Notes: generated from the sequence alone by a model not told the origin. Counted from the stretch's first letter, positions 7,678 through 17,618 are shown. The stretch: 43,475 nt of DNA from Acetatifactor sp. (GCA_024693365.1 JAILLF010000006.1:1-43475), one strand, 5' to 3'. Made by a program: numbers and translations.

Positions 7678-10473
7678 CTATTTTAATCTCAACTCCAATA
7701 TCCTGATCTTTCCGTCTGCATCATAATCAAAATATATTTCCACTTCACCCCATTTATCTTCTTTGGAATATCCTTGGATGCCCTGCAGCGCCATAAGGCA
7801 AGGGCGCCCATCCAACTCAGTCAGATGAATTTCCCAAATACCCCAATCCATGATGCCGCCGATTTCTGCTCCTGCTTTCGTTTTTGCCACTTCTGTCTCA
7901 TAGTAGTGCGCCATGCTTTCGTTAAATGAGTCACCCGTTTGCTCCGCCAGCCTTTTCCATTCATCATATTTCGGTTTTACGCTAAAGGAGATTGTTTTCT
8001 CGTATCCGTCACAACCGAGAAGAATCTCAAAAGGATCCGTTCCGTGGGTAAGCTTCAGCGGCAACGACTGGCAGGTTTCCAGTTCCTTCCAGCTGTCACC
8101 CGCCTTCTTGATCACGGCGAACTCTTCAAGCGGCATGGAATTAACAGAGGGTTCCATGGCGAGCACGATTTCCTTCTCTCCGTCACCATCCAAATCCACA
8201 AAATCGTAGTCTCCCCATCCTATGCCTATGTCCTCCTCATGGTCATACACAACCCCTTGTCTAAACAGATACAAAGACAATCGGTTGCAAACTCCGTCAT
8301 GAAAGAAAGAAATCAAATAATCGTCCCAGCCGTTTTCATTTAAATCCTCTATTTTGCTCCACTTCGATCCCATGCAAAGAAAACTAGGATATACATAATG
8401 ATACTTACCAAGCAAAGCTTCCAATTCTTTTTCCGTTATTTTCTTGGTACCATTTTGATCGGTATACGAGATCACCTTCGTTCCGTCGTTTTGAATCTCC
8501 CACTCGGTCTTTTCCGTGCAAACCAACTGCGTTCCGTCATACTGATAATATTCGCGAAGGCCGTCAAATGCCGAGCTTTCTGCCTCTCGCACAATGATAC
8601 CCTCTTTCGTCAAATAATATCTGTTTCTGGCCCATCCTGACAACAGATGCACCACCTGATGATCACGATAGGTATACATGTCATAAATGACGCCGTTGTA
8701 TGATCCATTTGGATCAGGATCATTCTCTCCCAAGAGAAGCTCCTCCACGCCATCTCCGTCAATGTCCTGCATCAAATATCCAACGTTTTGCCATGCAATT
8801 TCGCCACTCCCATCAAAGAGCCACCTTATTTCCAGGCTAAAAAGATCCTTTCCATCGGCATCCTGATATGCCATAGCATTCTCAGCAGTTGCCTGCGGAT
8901 CGTAAATTGCCTCTTCCGCAAGGTGGATCAAACCATAATATGCGCTAAGCATTTCCTGGCGGTCTGGAACAGTGTTTTCCATGCTTTGATCCTGTATGTT
9001 TTGCACTATCCCCGTTCGCAGTGTTTCAATGCTATCCGGCGTCAATATCGTGGTGTATGGCATGATCACCTTATACCCACCAAGCTCTCCTGACAAAATT
9101 GCCTTATACTCCTCCTTGGAAATAATCTGATCTGCATGAGGCAGCTTGCGATAATATACTTCCTTCTCGTTTTCACCAGATCTTAATATCGTGCCTGTCA
9201 GCCATTCTTCCACTTCCATGGCAGTACCATTCTTCGGAAGCCGCCAAAATCTTGCATTTGTGCCCTCCGACCCAATCCATGCCGTGCAATCCCTGATCGC
9301 ACCGTTTTCACATACCTCCCTCGATCCGTCCCGATATCCCCCATGCTGTCCCGTCAGAAGATAGGCTACGCCGTCCTTCCAAGTATAAACGTCACTAAAA
9401 ACCAGATAGGGATCATGTTTACAGCCGATTAGAAATTCCTCCGTGCCATCGCCATTGAGATCAATCAGGGAATAAACGGGCGTCTCAAATTCATTCCGTG
9501 CTACGTCCAAAAACCAGTTATTGACATAGGTATCCCCTAGTTCATCCAATACTTCATCACTTACTTTTTCGCCCTGTCGCACCGCAAGCATCGCGTCATA
9601 ATATGTCTTTGCAATCTCCGAATAGGCTTCCTGCGCAGTAGCTCCAAAGTAATTCTTATACTTCCTTTCAGAGTAAGGAGCCAATTCCTGATAACGCCAT
9701 CCGCCTTCGCCTACCGGCAGAGACATGATGGAATCAAATAACATCATCAACGCTTGGATCTTACCGTCCCCGTCATACTGGAACCAAAGTTTGATTCTGC
9801 CCCAATCGTCCTGCTCATCCATTCCTATGATGCCATATGTCGCCACGAGGCATGGCAGGCCATCATGATAATCGGGAACAACCTCCTTAAGTCCCCAGCG
9901 GTTCACGCTGCCGCATTCTTTCCCAGCAAGCTCTTCCCAAGGCGTCTGCAGGATCTCTTTATACTCAGCAAGATACTTTTGTAAGGTCCTTTTTTCGTCC
10001 ACCGTACATTCATTGGAGGCAATCCTTTTTTCCATGCCCTTGCAGTAATCTTCTAAAGAAAATTCACAGTAGGATCTGAATCCCTTCAAGGTTATTTCTG
10101 CCATGCCCGGATTCTTTTTATAGGTCACCTGAATTGGAAAAGAATCAGCGCTTGCAGGATAGGCATGTTTTTCCTCCAACGCCTTCCATTCTCCTATGTT
10201 TGTCTTCTTAAGAACCATGTAGACGTTTTCAACATCTTTAGCATCTCCATTCCACAGGGAAAGGAACAATTCCTGAACGCCATCCCCGTCAAAGTCCGAA
10301 TAACGCCAGCTTAAAACGTCAATAATATCCTTGCGTAACTCATAAATGCATTCCCCGTTCCAACAGACCTTTAATATGTTTTGAAGAGTTGAGTCGTAGG
10401 AATAACGGCACGCCACATATTCATAGATGCCATTTTCATCCAAATCACCTAAGCCAAAATTCCACCCTGTCAC
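7678..10473 (-). CDS. C-terminal part of a frameshifted M56 sensor protein with DxDxDG repeats
   Basis: A 931-aa frame whose nominal start is a GTG with no ribosome binding site. The frame is open further back, to 10614, inside the preceding M56 gene, and the upstream residues (NSNLAVQAYVYYDQGEW) continue the same style of sequence. It therefore looks like the displaced C-terminus of that gene. It carries at least six calcium-loop repeats of FG-GAP/VCBS type: DLDENGIYEYVA, DFDGDGVQELFLS, DLNGDGTEEFLIG, DIDGDGVEELLLG, DLNENGWDDYLIS and DLDGDGEKEIVLA. The 1332-aa M56 protein at 21000 has the same layout in one piece. Expected location: outside the membrane as a ligand- or wall-sensing domain. 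Not translated correctly unless the frame is restored. Confidence 0.7.
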   Translation of the reverse strand: MTGWNFGLGDLDENGIYEYVACRYSYDSTLQNILKVCWNGECIYELRKDIIDVLSWRYSDFDGDGVQELFLSLWNGDAKDVENVYMVLKKTNIGEWKALEEKHAYPASADSFPIQVTYKKNPGMAEITLKGFRSYCEFSLEDYCKGMEKRIASNECTVDEKRTLQKYLAEYKEILQTPWEELAGKECGSVNRWGLKEVVPDYHDGLPCLVATYGIIGMDEQDDWGRIKLWFQYDGDGKIQALMMLFDSIMSLPVGEGGWRYQELAPYSERKYKNYFGATAQEAYSEIAKTYYDAMLAVRQGEKVSDEVLDELGDTYVNNWFLDVARNEFETPVYSLIDLNGDGTEEFLIGCKHDPYLVFSDVYTWKDGVAYLLTGQHGGYRDGSREVCENGAIRDCTAWIGSEGTNARFWRLPKNGTAMEVEEWLTGTILRSGENEKEVYYRKLPHADQIISKEEYKAILSGELGGYKVIMPYTTILTPDSIETLRTGIVQNIQDQSMENTVPDRQEMLSAYYGLIHLAEEAIYDPQATAENAMAYQDADGKDLFSLEIRWLFDGSGEIAWQNVGYLMQDIDGDGVEELLLGENDPDPNGSYNGVIYDMYTYRDHQVVHLLSGWARNRYYLTKEGIIVREAESSAFDGLREYYQYDGTQLVCTEKTEWEIQNDGTKVISYTDQNGTKKITEKELEALLGKYHYVYPSFLCMGSKWSKIEDLNENGWDDYLISFFHDGVCNRLSLYLFRQGVVYDHEEDIGIGWGDYDFVDLDGDGEKEIVLAMEPSVNSMPLEEFAVIKKAGDSWKELETCQSLPLKLTHGTDPFEILLGCDGYEKTISFSVKPKYDEWKRLAEQTGDSFNESMAHYYETEVAKTKAGAEIGGIMDWGIWEIHLTELDGRPCLMALQGIQGYSKEDKWGEVEIYFDYDADGKIRILELRLK

Positions 10474-12515
10474 ACCGACACCGATTTTTCTCCCAACGCC
10501 AAAATCCCATGTCGTTTTCCACTCTCCCTGATCATAATAAACATACGCCTGAACTGCGAGATTCGAGTTTTCGCCGTCATGATAGGAATCACCGTTACGC
10601 AGACGGCATCTCTTTCAGCCGTTGGCATAAGTCGCAGCAGCTCGCTTTGCCCCGTCATTGAAATCGTTGTATTGATCAGCTCTGCAGACAACATGGTATC
10701 CCGGTACTTCTCGTAATCTCGGGAATTCTTCCCTCCATCAAGTATGGTAAGGATTTCCTTTAGTTCTTTCCCGTTCGGCGTTTCCGCAAGTTCAATCACG
10801 TGAATGTCGGAGGATCCATAATTTCCCTTGCCGTCAGTGATTTGCAGCACAATGTCCGTTTTTTCCTTCTTCGTAATTCTTCCGGTACTCACCGTTAGGA
10901 AATCCATTGCCCCGTCCGTACGGCCTGAATACCTTAAGGAATAGGTTTCCCTATTTCCTAGATGAACAATGACTTCATCAAAATACTGCCCATCTTCCTG
11001 AACCACCTGAACTTGAACCTCATCCGCTTTTCCGTCCCCGTCAAAATCAATCAATGCAAGCTTCTGATCATCCTCGTTTGCGCTGCTTAGGTTTTCTTCC
11101 AAGTCCTCTTCTGCACCTAAAGAGCTTTCCTCAGAAGCAGAATCCCCGTCCTCTGCTTCAGGTGTCTTTTCAGCGGTGTCTAATCCGGCAGCATATCCGC
11201 CCTGGCTGGTCATAAAGAAAATCCCCAGAGAAAGGCAAGCCAACACTCCAGCCAGAATGACCCGAAACGATGGTTCCTTGTAATCCAGCACTGCCTTTAC
11301 CCTGGACTTGGTTCCGTTCTCACCAAAGGCCACCGTTCCGATCAGAGAATTCTTTTTCCCTTGCCCCAGGTTTAGCAGGGCTTGGCAGTAGCGTTTACGC
11401 TCCTCCATGCCAAACCCCTTCGTTGCTTTTTCGTCACACGCCATCTCCACGTCCCTGCAAAACAAAAAGTACGAGATCCAGCAAAGCGGATGAAACCAAT
11501 AGACGCAAAGGATCAGGAAACCTAGCGGTTTCCAAAGGTAGTCCCCCCGCTTTACATGCGCCTGCTCATGGCAGAGGACGCACTTCAAATCTCCCTCCTC
11601 AATGGCGGAAGGAACGTAGATGCTCGGTCTTATAATTCCAAGGACAAACGGTTCAGTAATGGCTTCGCTCATCCAAACCTTCACATCCGCGCCCTCTTCA
11701 AGACGCACTGCCGTCCTTAGCCTAATGCGAAGTCTCACAAAACTGACAACCACGTACGCCAGCATGGCAATGATGCCTGCAAGCCAGATGCCACTGCCAA
11801 TGATCAGCAGCACTCCCTGAAACATCTTCCTAAGAATGCCCTCGCCCGTCAAAGCAATGCCCTCATCCGTTGCAATGACGTCCTCACCCGCTAAAATGAT
11901 GCTTTCATCCTTCCTTGCTTTGGCGGGTGTCACTTCACTTGGTTCTTCTGTCTGCCATTCCGTCACTGCCGCCGTCTCGTTACTCGAAGCGTTTTCCGAA
12001 CCATGCTCCTTCGTTTCGGAAGTCGCCGCGTGCCACTGATCATTCTGCTTTGCCGCCCCGCCGTCAGCCGTGGTTCCTTCTGCGTGAGGTATGCCTTCAC
12101 CGACGTTCTCACGACTTAATCCCTGCCAGTCATTTGCTTCCGACGGATTCTCTAAACCTTTCTTAGTGCTTATGGCACCGACTCGTCCCGAATCATGATC
12201 TTCCGGCATGCTTTTTGTTATGGTCTCACCCTGCCAGTCTTCCGTTACGAAACCGCCTTGCAGAATTCCATTGTTTACCGCCTGTGTTTCTTCCGCGTGC
12301 GGCACGGATACCTTCCACGCAGGAACCAGGCTCCATCTGCTTTCCAGCGAAAATGGAACCACGAGGCGCAGCGCCACCAGGCCCCACAAAACGCACGTTA
12401 GCCACTTCGGGACTCTCTTTAAGAAAGGACGCAACAAGATCACGGCCAGCATTAGAAAGCTCGCCGCAATGCTCAAGTTTATCACGTTAATAAACGCTGA
12501 TTGTAATGGCGTCAT
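10470..12515 (-). CDS. M56 (BlaR1-type) metallopeptidase, N-terminal part of a frameshifted gene
   Basis: A 681-aa frame. Two N-terminal membrane helices are followed by an acidic, low-complexity loop (about 75-230), another helix, then the zinc peptidase motif HEQAH (316-320) in CVLCHEQAHVKRGDYLWKPL. After the last membrane helix the outside part begins with DFDGDGKADEVQV, the first of the DxDxDG repeats. The final 50 or so residues (VIPIMTAKTRISQF onward) do not fit, whereas the overlapping frame does, so a frame lesion lies within 10470-10614. The ATG overlaps the BlaI stop by 4 nt. Role by family: a membrane protease that, on sensing a signal, inactivates its partner BlaI repressor. Confidence 0.85.
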   Translation of the reverse strand: MTPLQSAFINVINLSIAASFLMLAVILLRPFLKRVPKWLTCVLWGLVALRLVVPFSLESRWSLVPAWKVSVPHAEETQAVNNGILQGGFVTEDWQGETITKSMPEDHDSGRVGAISTKKGLENPSEANDWQGLSRENVGEGIPHAEGTTADGGAAKQNDQWHAATSETKEHGSENASSNETAAVTEWQTEEPSEVTPAKARKDESIILAGEDVIATDEGIALTGEGILRKMFQGVLLIIGSGIWLAGIIAMLAYVVVSFVRLRIRLRTAVRLEEGADVKVWMSEAITEPFVLGIIRPSIYVPSAIEEGDLKCVLCHEQAHVKRGDYLWKPLGFLILCVYWFHPLCWISYFLFCRDVEMACDEKATKGFGMEERKRYCQALLNLGQGKKNSLIGTVAFGENGTKSRVKAVLDYKEPSFRVILAGVLACLSLGIFFMTSQGGYAAGLDTAEKTPEAEDGDSASEESSLGAEEDLEENLSSANEDDQKLALIDFDGDGKADEVQVQVVQEDGQYFDEVIVHLGNRETYSLRYSGRTDGAMDFLTVSTGRITKKEKTDIVLQITDGKGNYGSSDIHVIELAETPNGKELKEILTILDGGKNSRDYEKYRDTMLSAELINTTISMTGQSELLRLMPTAERDAVCVTVIPIMTAKTRISQFRRMFIMIRESGKRHGILALGEKSVSV

Positions 12516-12877
12516 TTTTTCTCCCCCACATAGGAATCAATCATTTTCTGAATTTCATCAGCTTCTCTTTTTGTCAATTTCTTACCGGAATAGAAAGCCG
12601 CAATGAAGGCTGGAAGCGACCCGTTAAAGGATTCTTCCACAAACTGCCTGCTCTTCTTTGCGAAGAATTTTTCCCTGCTGATCAGCGTTGTAACAATTCC
12701 ATCTTCGTTTTTCAAAATCCCTTTGTCACAAAGCTTTTTGATTACCGTGTATGTCGTAGATTTCTTCCAGCCCAGCTCCTCGGCGCTGACCTTGACCAGT
12801 TCCCCCGAGCCCACCGGCTCCCTGTCCCAAACCAGCCCCATAAATTTCGTTTGAATGTCACCCAACTCCAGATTCAT
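12512..12877 (-). CDS. BlaI/MecI/CopY family repressor (module 1)
   Basis: A 121-aa winged-helix repressor of normal family length. The DNA-binding half contains ELGWKKSTTYTVIKKLCDKG, where the recognition helix is expected. The C-terminal half (FVEESFNGSLPAFIAAF, then LTKREADEIQKMI) is the dimerisation segment. GAGGG precedes the ATG. It overlaps the M56 gene by 4 nt and lies just downstream of a promoter containing two TCTA/TAGA dyads, its likely operators. By analogy with BlaI it blocks its own operon until the M56 partner is activated. Confidence 0.92.
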   Translation of the reverse strand: MNLELGDIQTKFMGLVWDREPVGSGELVKVSAEELGWKKSTTYTVIKKLCDKGILKNEDGIVTTLISREKFFAKKSRQFVEESFNGSLPAFIAAFYSGKKLTKREADEIQKMIDSYVGEKK

Positions 12878-12920
12878 CTTTTTCCCTCTTTTCCATCCAC
12901 GTCAAGTTTATTTAAAACGC

Positions 12921-12982
12921 AATTGGTCTACCGTGATAGATCTCTTTGTTTTTAGTCTATCACGGTAGACCAATTATGTCAA
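12921..12982 (-). promoter_or_regulatory. Promoter and twin operators of BlaI/M56 module 1
   Basis: On the minus strand, TTGACA (12977-12982), a 17-nt spacer and TAGACT (12954-12959) form the promoter. A perfect 20-bp inverted repeat (12921-12940 and 12956-12975, 15 nt apart) surrounds it. Each arm contains the 14-bp dyad TCTACCGTGATAGA. One arm fills the spacer and overlaps the -10; the other lies just downstream of the start, a placement suited to repression. Confidence 0.85.
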
Positions 12983-12993
12983 TGTTAATTATT

Positions 12994-15150
12994 TTATTCT
13001 TCCCAAAGTCTTTGATCGATCGATAACGCGCCGCCCGTCGTTCCGATGATTAGTTTCGCGGTCATGACATATCGCTTGCCCGTTGTGTTAAACGTAGCCT
13101 TGTCTGTAGTCTCCGGAACATCCAACACCAGCTCGTCCACCTTCTCACCCGTCAAATCAAGACTAAACATGTCAAAGTGATATTTGGAATTGGCATTATA
13201 TTCGATGAGATAGTCCGTGCCATCCTCCGCCTCGTAGAGATAATAATCATTCTGCGTTTCCGTCAAGTGCCCGATCGCAGTCTGCCATATTCTTTCGCCA
13301 GACGCATTCTCCACCCAAATCCAAACAGGCATGGAAACGTCAGCCTGATGCTTTGATGCATCAAAGCAGACAAAGCCCGAAAAATCGGAGCCCTGAAAAG
13401 GGTATTGATTGACGTGACTCAGAATTCTATTGCGCGTATCCTCAAATTCTTCCAACGCTTTTCCGAAGTTGTTCACGCGTTCTTGCTCCTTTTTCAAGCC
13501 GCGCGCTTTAAGGTCTTCAATCCAGGCGTCATCCACGTTGTCGCGGCGCAGAAACCTGATGCCATCGGCCAGGTTCGTGTAGATAAATCCGTGCGATGCA
13601 TTTTTTTCAAAGACTAGGCAGCCATCCTCCACGGTAAAAAAGAAGTCCCATTCCTCGCCATAATTAACATCCTTCAGCGACACCCTATTTCCGGAAAGCT
13701 CCCAGGATCCGCCTCCAAAATAGCTGCTCGCCGTACCCTCGTAATACGAAAACAATCCGTCCTCATTAAGGTTTATCGTGAATATGTCCGGAAAGCCCGG
13801 CTCTTCACAGATATATTGCCCGTAAAGCTCCTTCAGCGAGATGGATGCGGAAGGCTCCATCTCCCCAGCTTTAGCCTGCCTCGGCTTCTCTTTGATTCCG
13901 TGACTAACGTACAATTCCTCCAAATAATCTCCTAAATCCGTCTCCGTTTCAAGAGAATAAAAGAATGGATCCTTTCGTACCAGGTCCGGGGAATTTAAAA
14001 TGAACGTGTCCCAGGATCCCTTTTTCGGTTGAAACGTGATGCGGTAATGATAACCAGAATATGTCAGGGAAATCTTTCCCCTTCGCAGTTTCACGTCGTT
14101 TACGTACGTCACGATTTTTTCTATTTCTCCCTGATCCGTAATGATCAGCTCTTTTCCGCAGGTTCCGTCAAAGACCGTAATGCTTGTTATGCCGTTTGCA
14201 TCTTTCGTAATTTTCGTGACGGGCGACGTCATAAAGTAGACCGCCACGATCACGCACGTGACAATGGCGAACAGGGTAACCCAGAAGGCTGGCCTGCGAT
14301 AATTTAGTATTCCCTTTACGCGTCCCTTCACGCCAGATTCGCCAAAGGCCAGGGGACAGAACGTAATGATTCTTCGAGACATGCTGAGGTCCAAAAGCGC
14401 CTGTGAATAATCAGCGGCAAACGCCTTATCCCTGTCCCTTATCACTTTTTCATCACATGCCGCCTCAACGTCGCGGCAAAGCAAAACATAGGCGATCAGA
14501 CACAGCGGATTAAACCAATGGACGGAAAAAAGCACAAATCCCAATGGTTTCCACCAATGATCACGCCGCAAAAGATGCGCCTTTTCATGTGCCAGCACAA
14601 CCTCCAGCGTGCGCCCGGACAGGCTTGACGGCACGTAGATCACCGGCCTGAAGATTCCCAAAATGAATGGCGTCTTAATCTCGTCACACGTCATGACGCC
14701 GTCTGAAATTATCACGGATGCCCGTACCCTTCTCTTCAGCAGAACATAGCTGATCAGCGCGTAGATAAGGCAAATACAAACGCCCGTGATCCAAATCATG
14801 CCTGCCACGAAAGCGATCACCTGCATGGGATTTGCGCTGTCTCCCGCCTTCGGCGCAAGTTCCCGCGCCATGACGGGATTTATCACGTTGTCCACCGCCG
14901 CGATCTGAGAACGGATCACAGGGGTTTTCGTCGTGACAATGTCCTGCGGGATAACCTCGCTTCCTGGCAAAATGCTCAAGGCGCTTTCGATGGAAAACGG
15001 AAAGAGCAGGCGCACCGCCACGATTGCCCATAACCCACAGGTAATCCATTTAGGTGCCTTTTTTAACAACGGCCGAAGCAAAATGATTGCCAGAATCAGC
15101 CAGGATGCGTTGATGCTTAGATTTAATATTTTGATGAAAATCCAGCTCAT
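12994..15150 (-). CDS. M56 (BlaR1-type) metallopeptidase (module 2)
   Basis: A 718-aa membrane protease. Helices near 5-25 and 35-55, one near 110-135, then zinc motif HEKAH (188-192) in VVLAHEKAHLLRRDHWWKPL and a helix near 285-305 (WVTLFAIVTCVIVAVYF). The remaining 400 residues lie outside. They include a stretch like a lipocalin-type beta domain (LYGQYICEEPGFPDIFTINL, then SLKDVNYGEEWDFFF) rather than the penicillin-binding domain of true BlaR1, so the signal is probably not a beta-lactam. The ATG overlaps the BlaI stop by 4 nt. Its partner is the 15147-15515 repressor. Confidence 0.9.
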   Translation of the reverse strand: MSWIFIKILNLSINASWLILAIILLRPLLKKAPKWITCGLWAIVAVRLLFPFSIESALSILPGSEVIPQDIVTTKTPVIRSQIAAVDNVINPVMARELAPKAGDSANPMQVIAFVAGMIWITGVCICLIYALISYVLLKRRVRASVIISDGVMTCDEIKTPFILGIFRPVIYVPSSLSGRTLEVVLAHEKAHLLRRDHWWKPLGFVLFSVHWFNPLCLIAYVLLCRDVEAACDEKVIRDRDKAFAADYSQALLDLSMSRRIITFCPLAFGESGVKGRVKGILNYRRPAFWVTLFAIVTCVIVAVYFMTSPVTKITKDANGITSITVFDGTCGKELIITDQGEIEKIVTYVNDVKLRRGKISLTYSGYHYRITFQPKKGSWDTFILNSPDLVRKDPFFYSLETETDLGDYLEELYVSHGIKEKPRQAKAGEMEPSASISLKELYGQYICEEPGFPDIFTINLNEDGLFSYYEGTASSYFGGGSWELSGNRVSLKDVNYGEEWDFFFTVEDGCLVFEKNASHGFIYTNLADGIRFLRRDNVDDAWIEDLKARGLKKEQERVNNFGKALEEFEDTRNRILSHVNQYPFQGSDFSGFVCFDASKHQADVSMPVWIWVENASGERIWQTAIGHLTETQNDYYLYEAEDGTDYLIEYNANSKYHFDMFSLDLTGEKVDELVLDVPETTDKATFNTTGKRYVMTAKLIIGTTGGALSIDQRLWEE

Positions 15151-15515
15151 TCTCCCGCCTCCTTCCTGTAGTCTTCAATCATTTTTTGAATCTCATCGGC
15201 CTCCTTCTTCGTAATCTTTCCGCGGGACAAAAATGCCGCAACAAAAGCAGGCAGCGAGCCCTCATAGGAATCTTCAACCACCCGTTCACTTTTTGCCGAA
15301 TAATAAGTATCCCTGGAGATTAAGGAAGTGACCTCGCCGTTTTGGTTCTGAAGCAGCCCCTTCTCACACAGTCTTCGCAATACGGTATAGGTCGTGGGTT
15401 TTTTCCAGTTCAGTTCCTTCTCGCACAGCTTTACCAGTTCCCCCGAACCAATGGGCTCATTTTTCCAGATTAAATCTACAAACCTTTCCTGTACGGCTCC
15501 GATTTCAAATTCCAT
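15147..15515 (-). CDS. BlaI/MecI/CopY family repressor (module 2)
   Basis: A 122-aa repressor closely similar to the one at 12512: the segment ELNWKKPTTYTVLRRLCEKG marks the recognition helix and LPAFVAAFLSRGKITKKEADE the dimerisation part. GGAGG lies 8 nt before the ATG. It overlaps the M56 gene by 4 nt. The recognition-helix residues differ from modules 1 and 3 (KKPTTYTVLRR against KKSTTYTVIKK and KKSTVYTMLKR), in line with its different operator GTTTAC-N4-GTAAAC. Confidence 0.92.
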   Translation of the reverse strand: MEFEIGAVQERFVDLIWKNEPIGSGELVKLCEKELNWKKPTTYTVLRRLCEKGLLQNQNGEVTSLISRDTYYSAKSERVVEDSYEGSLPAFVAAFLSRGKITKKEADEIQKMIEDYRKEAGE

Positions 15516-15533
15516 TCCGTTCGCCTCCTCTTT

Positions 15534-15588
15534 GGTTTACCATTGTAAACCTTTTCTTTAGTTTACATCTGTAAACCTATTTTGTCAA
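15534..15588 (-). promoter_or_regulatory. Promoter and twin operators of BlaI/M56 module 2
   Basis: TTGACA (15583-15588), 17-nt spacer and TAAACT (15560-15565) on the minus strand. Two dyads of the form GTTTAC-N4-GTAAAC are at 15535-15550 and 15561-15576. The second overlaps spacer and -10; the first lies after the transcription start, about 26 bp away centre to centre. Same layout as modules 1 and 3 but a different half-site. Confidence 0.87.
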
Positions 15589-15704
15589 GGCTTTATTTAC
15601 ATCATCATTCCAATGATTGTAACGGAAAATCAAAATGTTTGCATCCCTGCCGTTATGCAAACCGGATTTCAGACAGTATCATATTGAACCCTATAGAATC
15701 ATTC

Positions 15705-17618
15705 CTATTTCCTGATTCGTATTACGGGACGAACGCCGCAGCTTGAGTCCACATAGGACGTCATCCAATAGGTTTCCGTGCATACCTTACGCGCGGTGCC
15801 GGCAGGGTTACTTAGATCAATGTCACGCACCCACCACTCGCAATATCCAAACATGTCACTAATGTCCACGCCCGTATCAACCATCATGTTTTCAATGCGG
15901 CCCTCTTCGATCGTCCAAAGCACTGCATTCATGTGAACGCCATCCCAAAGCTTGGCCTGCGTTGCCTTGCCAAACCTTCTTGGATCTGAGGCATCCAAAA
16001 AGGCTTTCAGAATCTCGCCTTTCTCTTTTTTGGTCAGCCCAACCTGGTAGATCCCCTCGTCGAAATGATATGGATCCGCGCCCTGCTCGGCGAGGCTGAT
16101 CCCAAAGTATTCCATGCATTCCTTGGTGGACAGCAGCGTTACGCGATCTGCAGAGTCGCCCCCGTAGTTATTTGCAACCTTCTTAAGCAAGATCTCACCG
16201 CGCTCCTTCTCCGTAAAGGCTTCCTCGATAAACGTATCGTTTAACCATGCCCTCAAGTCACTGTCTTTCCATCCGACAAGCTTTTGTTCTTCACTGTACT
16301 TATGCCCGTCCAAAACCATGACGGATAACAGCATTCTGGCGTCTTCCGTCTCATCGATCACATACCACTCGATGGGCTCAGAACCGTTGGCCTCATTTCC
16401 ATCCTGTTCATAGCTGCCATAGGTAACAATGTCTCCAATGCCCGCATTCGCAAGCTCCTTTTTCGTGCCCTGCGTCTTCGCAAAAGCCTTTTCTTCCAGG
16501 ATCAATTCCTCCGGCTCTTGCACCGCTACTTCTTCCTTCGGGAAATCACTGCGCTTCCCCAGGCGCACCTCCTCCGTGATGCGCTCCATGCAGTACTTCC
16601 CCTTCGTTTCGAAGTCTATGATTTCGAGGAAGTCCTCTTCCGTAAGTTCTCCGACCGGCAGATAGAATAGGCTCTCCCACCTGCAATACGCAACATTTTT
16701 GCCATCATATTCATTCGGATCGTCCATGATCTGTAGCTCTCCCGCAGGAATGCGATTGTTTTCGCGATATGCCATCGCCATGTCCTGATAGCGTCTCTCT
16801 TCCGTCTGGCTGAGCACCTTGTCCCCTTTTCGCGTGCTTTTGCCGTCTCTGCAAAAGCCGCCCACAAGCTCAGAAAAGCTTGCACCGCAATATGCCAGGT
16901 AATACCGATCCACTTCCTCGTCAGTAAGTACGGAAAGACGCTCTTCCCAAAGCTTCTCTCCAAATTTCTCCTTTTGTCCCTTTTCCTTCCTCACAAACTC
17001 TACTTTCTGGCGATACTCAATGATCTCGAGAAGCTCCTCATCCGTGAGTTCTCGGTCAGGGAAATACATGTAGTTCTCTTCTCCCTGTTCCGTGATCATA
17101 ATGCAGACGCCAACGCCTGCATATTCCTCGCCCGCTTCAAGCCTTCGAATGCTCCGTTCCGGGAAATATTCATCGGCATGATATGCAGCCTCCAGGTCTT
17201 GGTATCTCGAAAGTTCTTTCTCCGTGAATTCCCGGTTGAATAAAAAGTCCACAGTTCCACCCTTTTGCATGTCTTCATATACAGTCATTTTCTCTTCTTC
17301 ACTCATGGCTTTCATGCGCTGATAGCGGTCTAGGATTGCTCCAACCGCCATGGCAGAAGCGCCAAGCGCCACCATGCAGATTGCAAGAAACCCTGCCACC
17401 TTCAGCGTGCCTGCAAAGCGCTTAGGAAATGCCTTCGTCATGCCCTCATTCGACTGACTTGCTTGCTCTGTGCCTTCATATTCTTTCTTTACTGCATCCT
17501 TCCTTGCCTGTGCGTAAATGGCTTCATACGCTTCCTGTATTTTCATTTCAACGCATTCCGGCAAAGAATCCTTTGTCGAAAAAGCCTTCTTAGATTTTAC
17601 GTCATATTCCTTCGTCAT
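15705..17618 (-). CDS. Membrane anti-sigma factor with C-terminal DUF6273 domain
   Basis: A 637-aa protein. The first 70 residues are cytosolic and charged, the expected sigma-binding part. A single membrane helix spans about 71-95. Outside, two regions of similar composition contain repeated (T/V)DEEL- and LTEEDFLEII-like segments. From about 390 onward, IGDIVTYGSYEQDG...EPIEWYVIDE...LLSVMVLDG to GVRPVIRIRK matches the DUF6273 pattern seen in clostridial surface proteins. Its ATG overlaps the sigma stop by 4 nt. By position and topology it should hold the 17615-18127 sigma factor at the membrane until a surface signal arrives. No anti-sigma domain is recognisable by motif, so the role is inferred. 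Confidence 0.78.
   Translation of the reverse strand: MTKEYDVKSKKAFSTKDSLPECVEMKIQEAYEAIYAQARKDAVKKEYEGTEQASQSNEGMTKAFPKRFAGTLKVAGFLAICMVALGASAMAVGAILDRYQRMKAMSEEEKMTVYEDMQKGGTVDFLFNREFTEKELSRYQDLEAAYHADEYFPERSIRRLEAGEEYAGVGVCIMITEQGEENYMYFPDRELTDEELLEIIEYRQKVEFVRKEKGQKEKFGEKLWEERLSVLTDEEVDRYYLAYCGASFSELVGGFCRDGKSTRKGDKVLSQTEERRYQDMAMAYRENNRIPAGELQIMDDPNEYDGKNVAYCRWESLFYLPVGELTEEDFLEIIDFETKGKYCMERITEEVRLGKRSDFPKEEVAVQEPEELILEEKAFAKTQGTKKELANAGIGDIVTYGSYEQDGNEANGSEPIEWYVIDETEDARMLLSVMVLDGHKYSEEQKLVGWKDSDLRAWLNDTFIEEAFTEKERGEILLKKVANNYGGDSADRVTLLSTKECMEYFGISLAEQGADPYHFDEGIYQVGLTKKEKGEILKAFLDASDPRRFGKATQAKLWDGVHMNAVLWTIEEGRIENMMVDTGVDISDMFGYCEWWVRDIDLSNPAGTARKVCTETYWMTSYVDSSCGVRPVIRIRK

Noticed and set aside
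10389..10661. Possible programmed frameshift in the split M56 gene
   Set aside because: No slippery heptamer is visible in the overlap (unlike the A7 run of the XRE gene), so a plain indel or sequence error is preferred.
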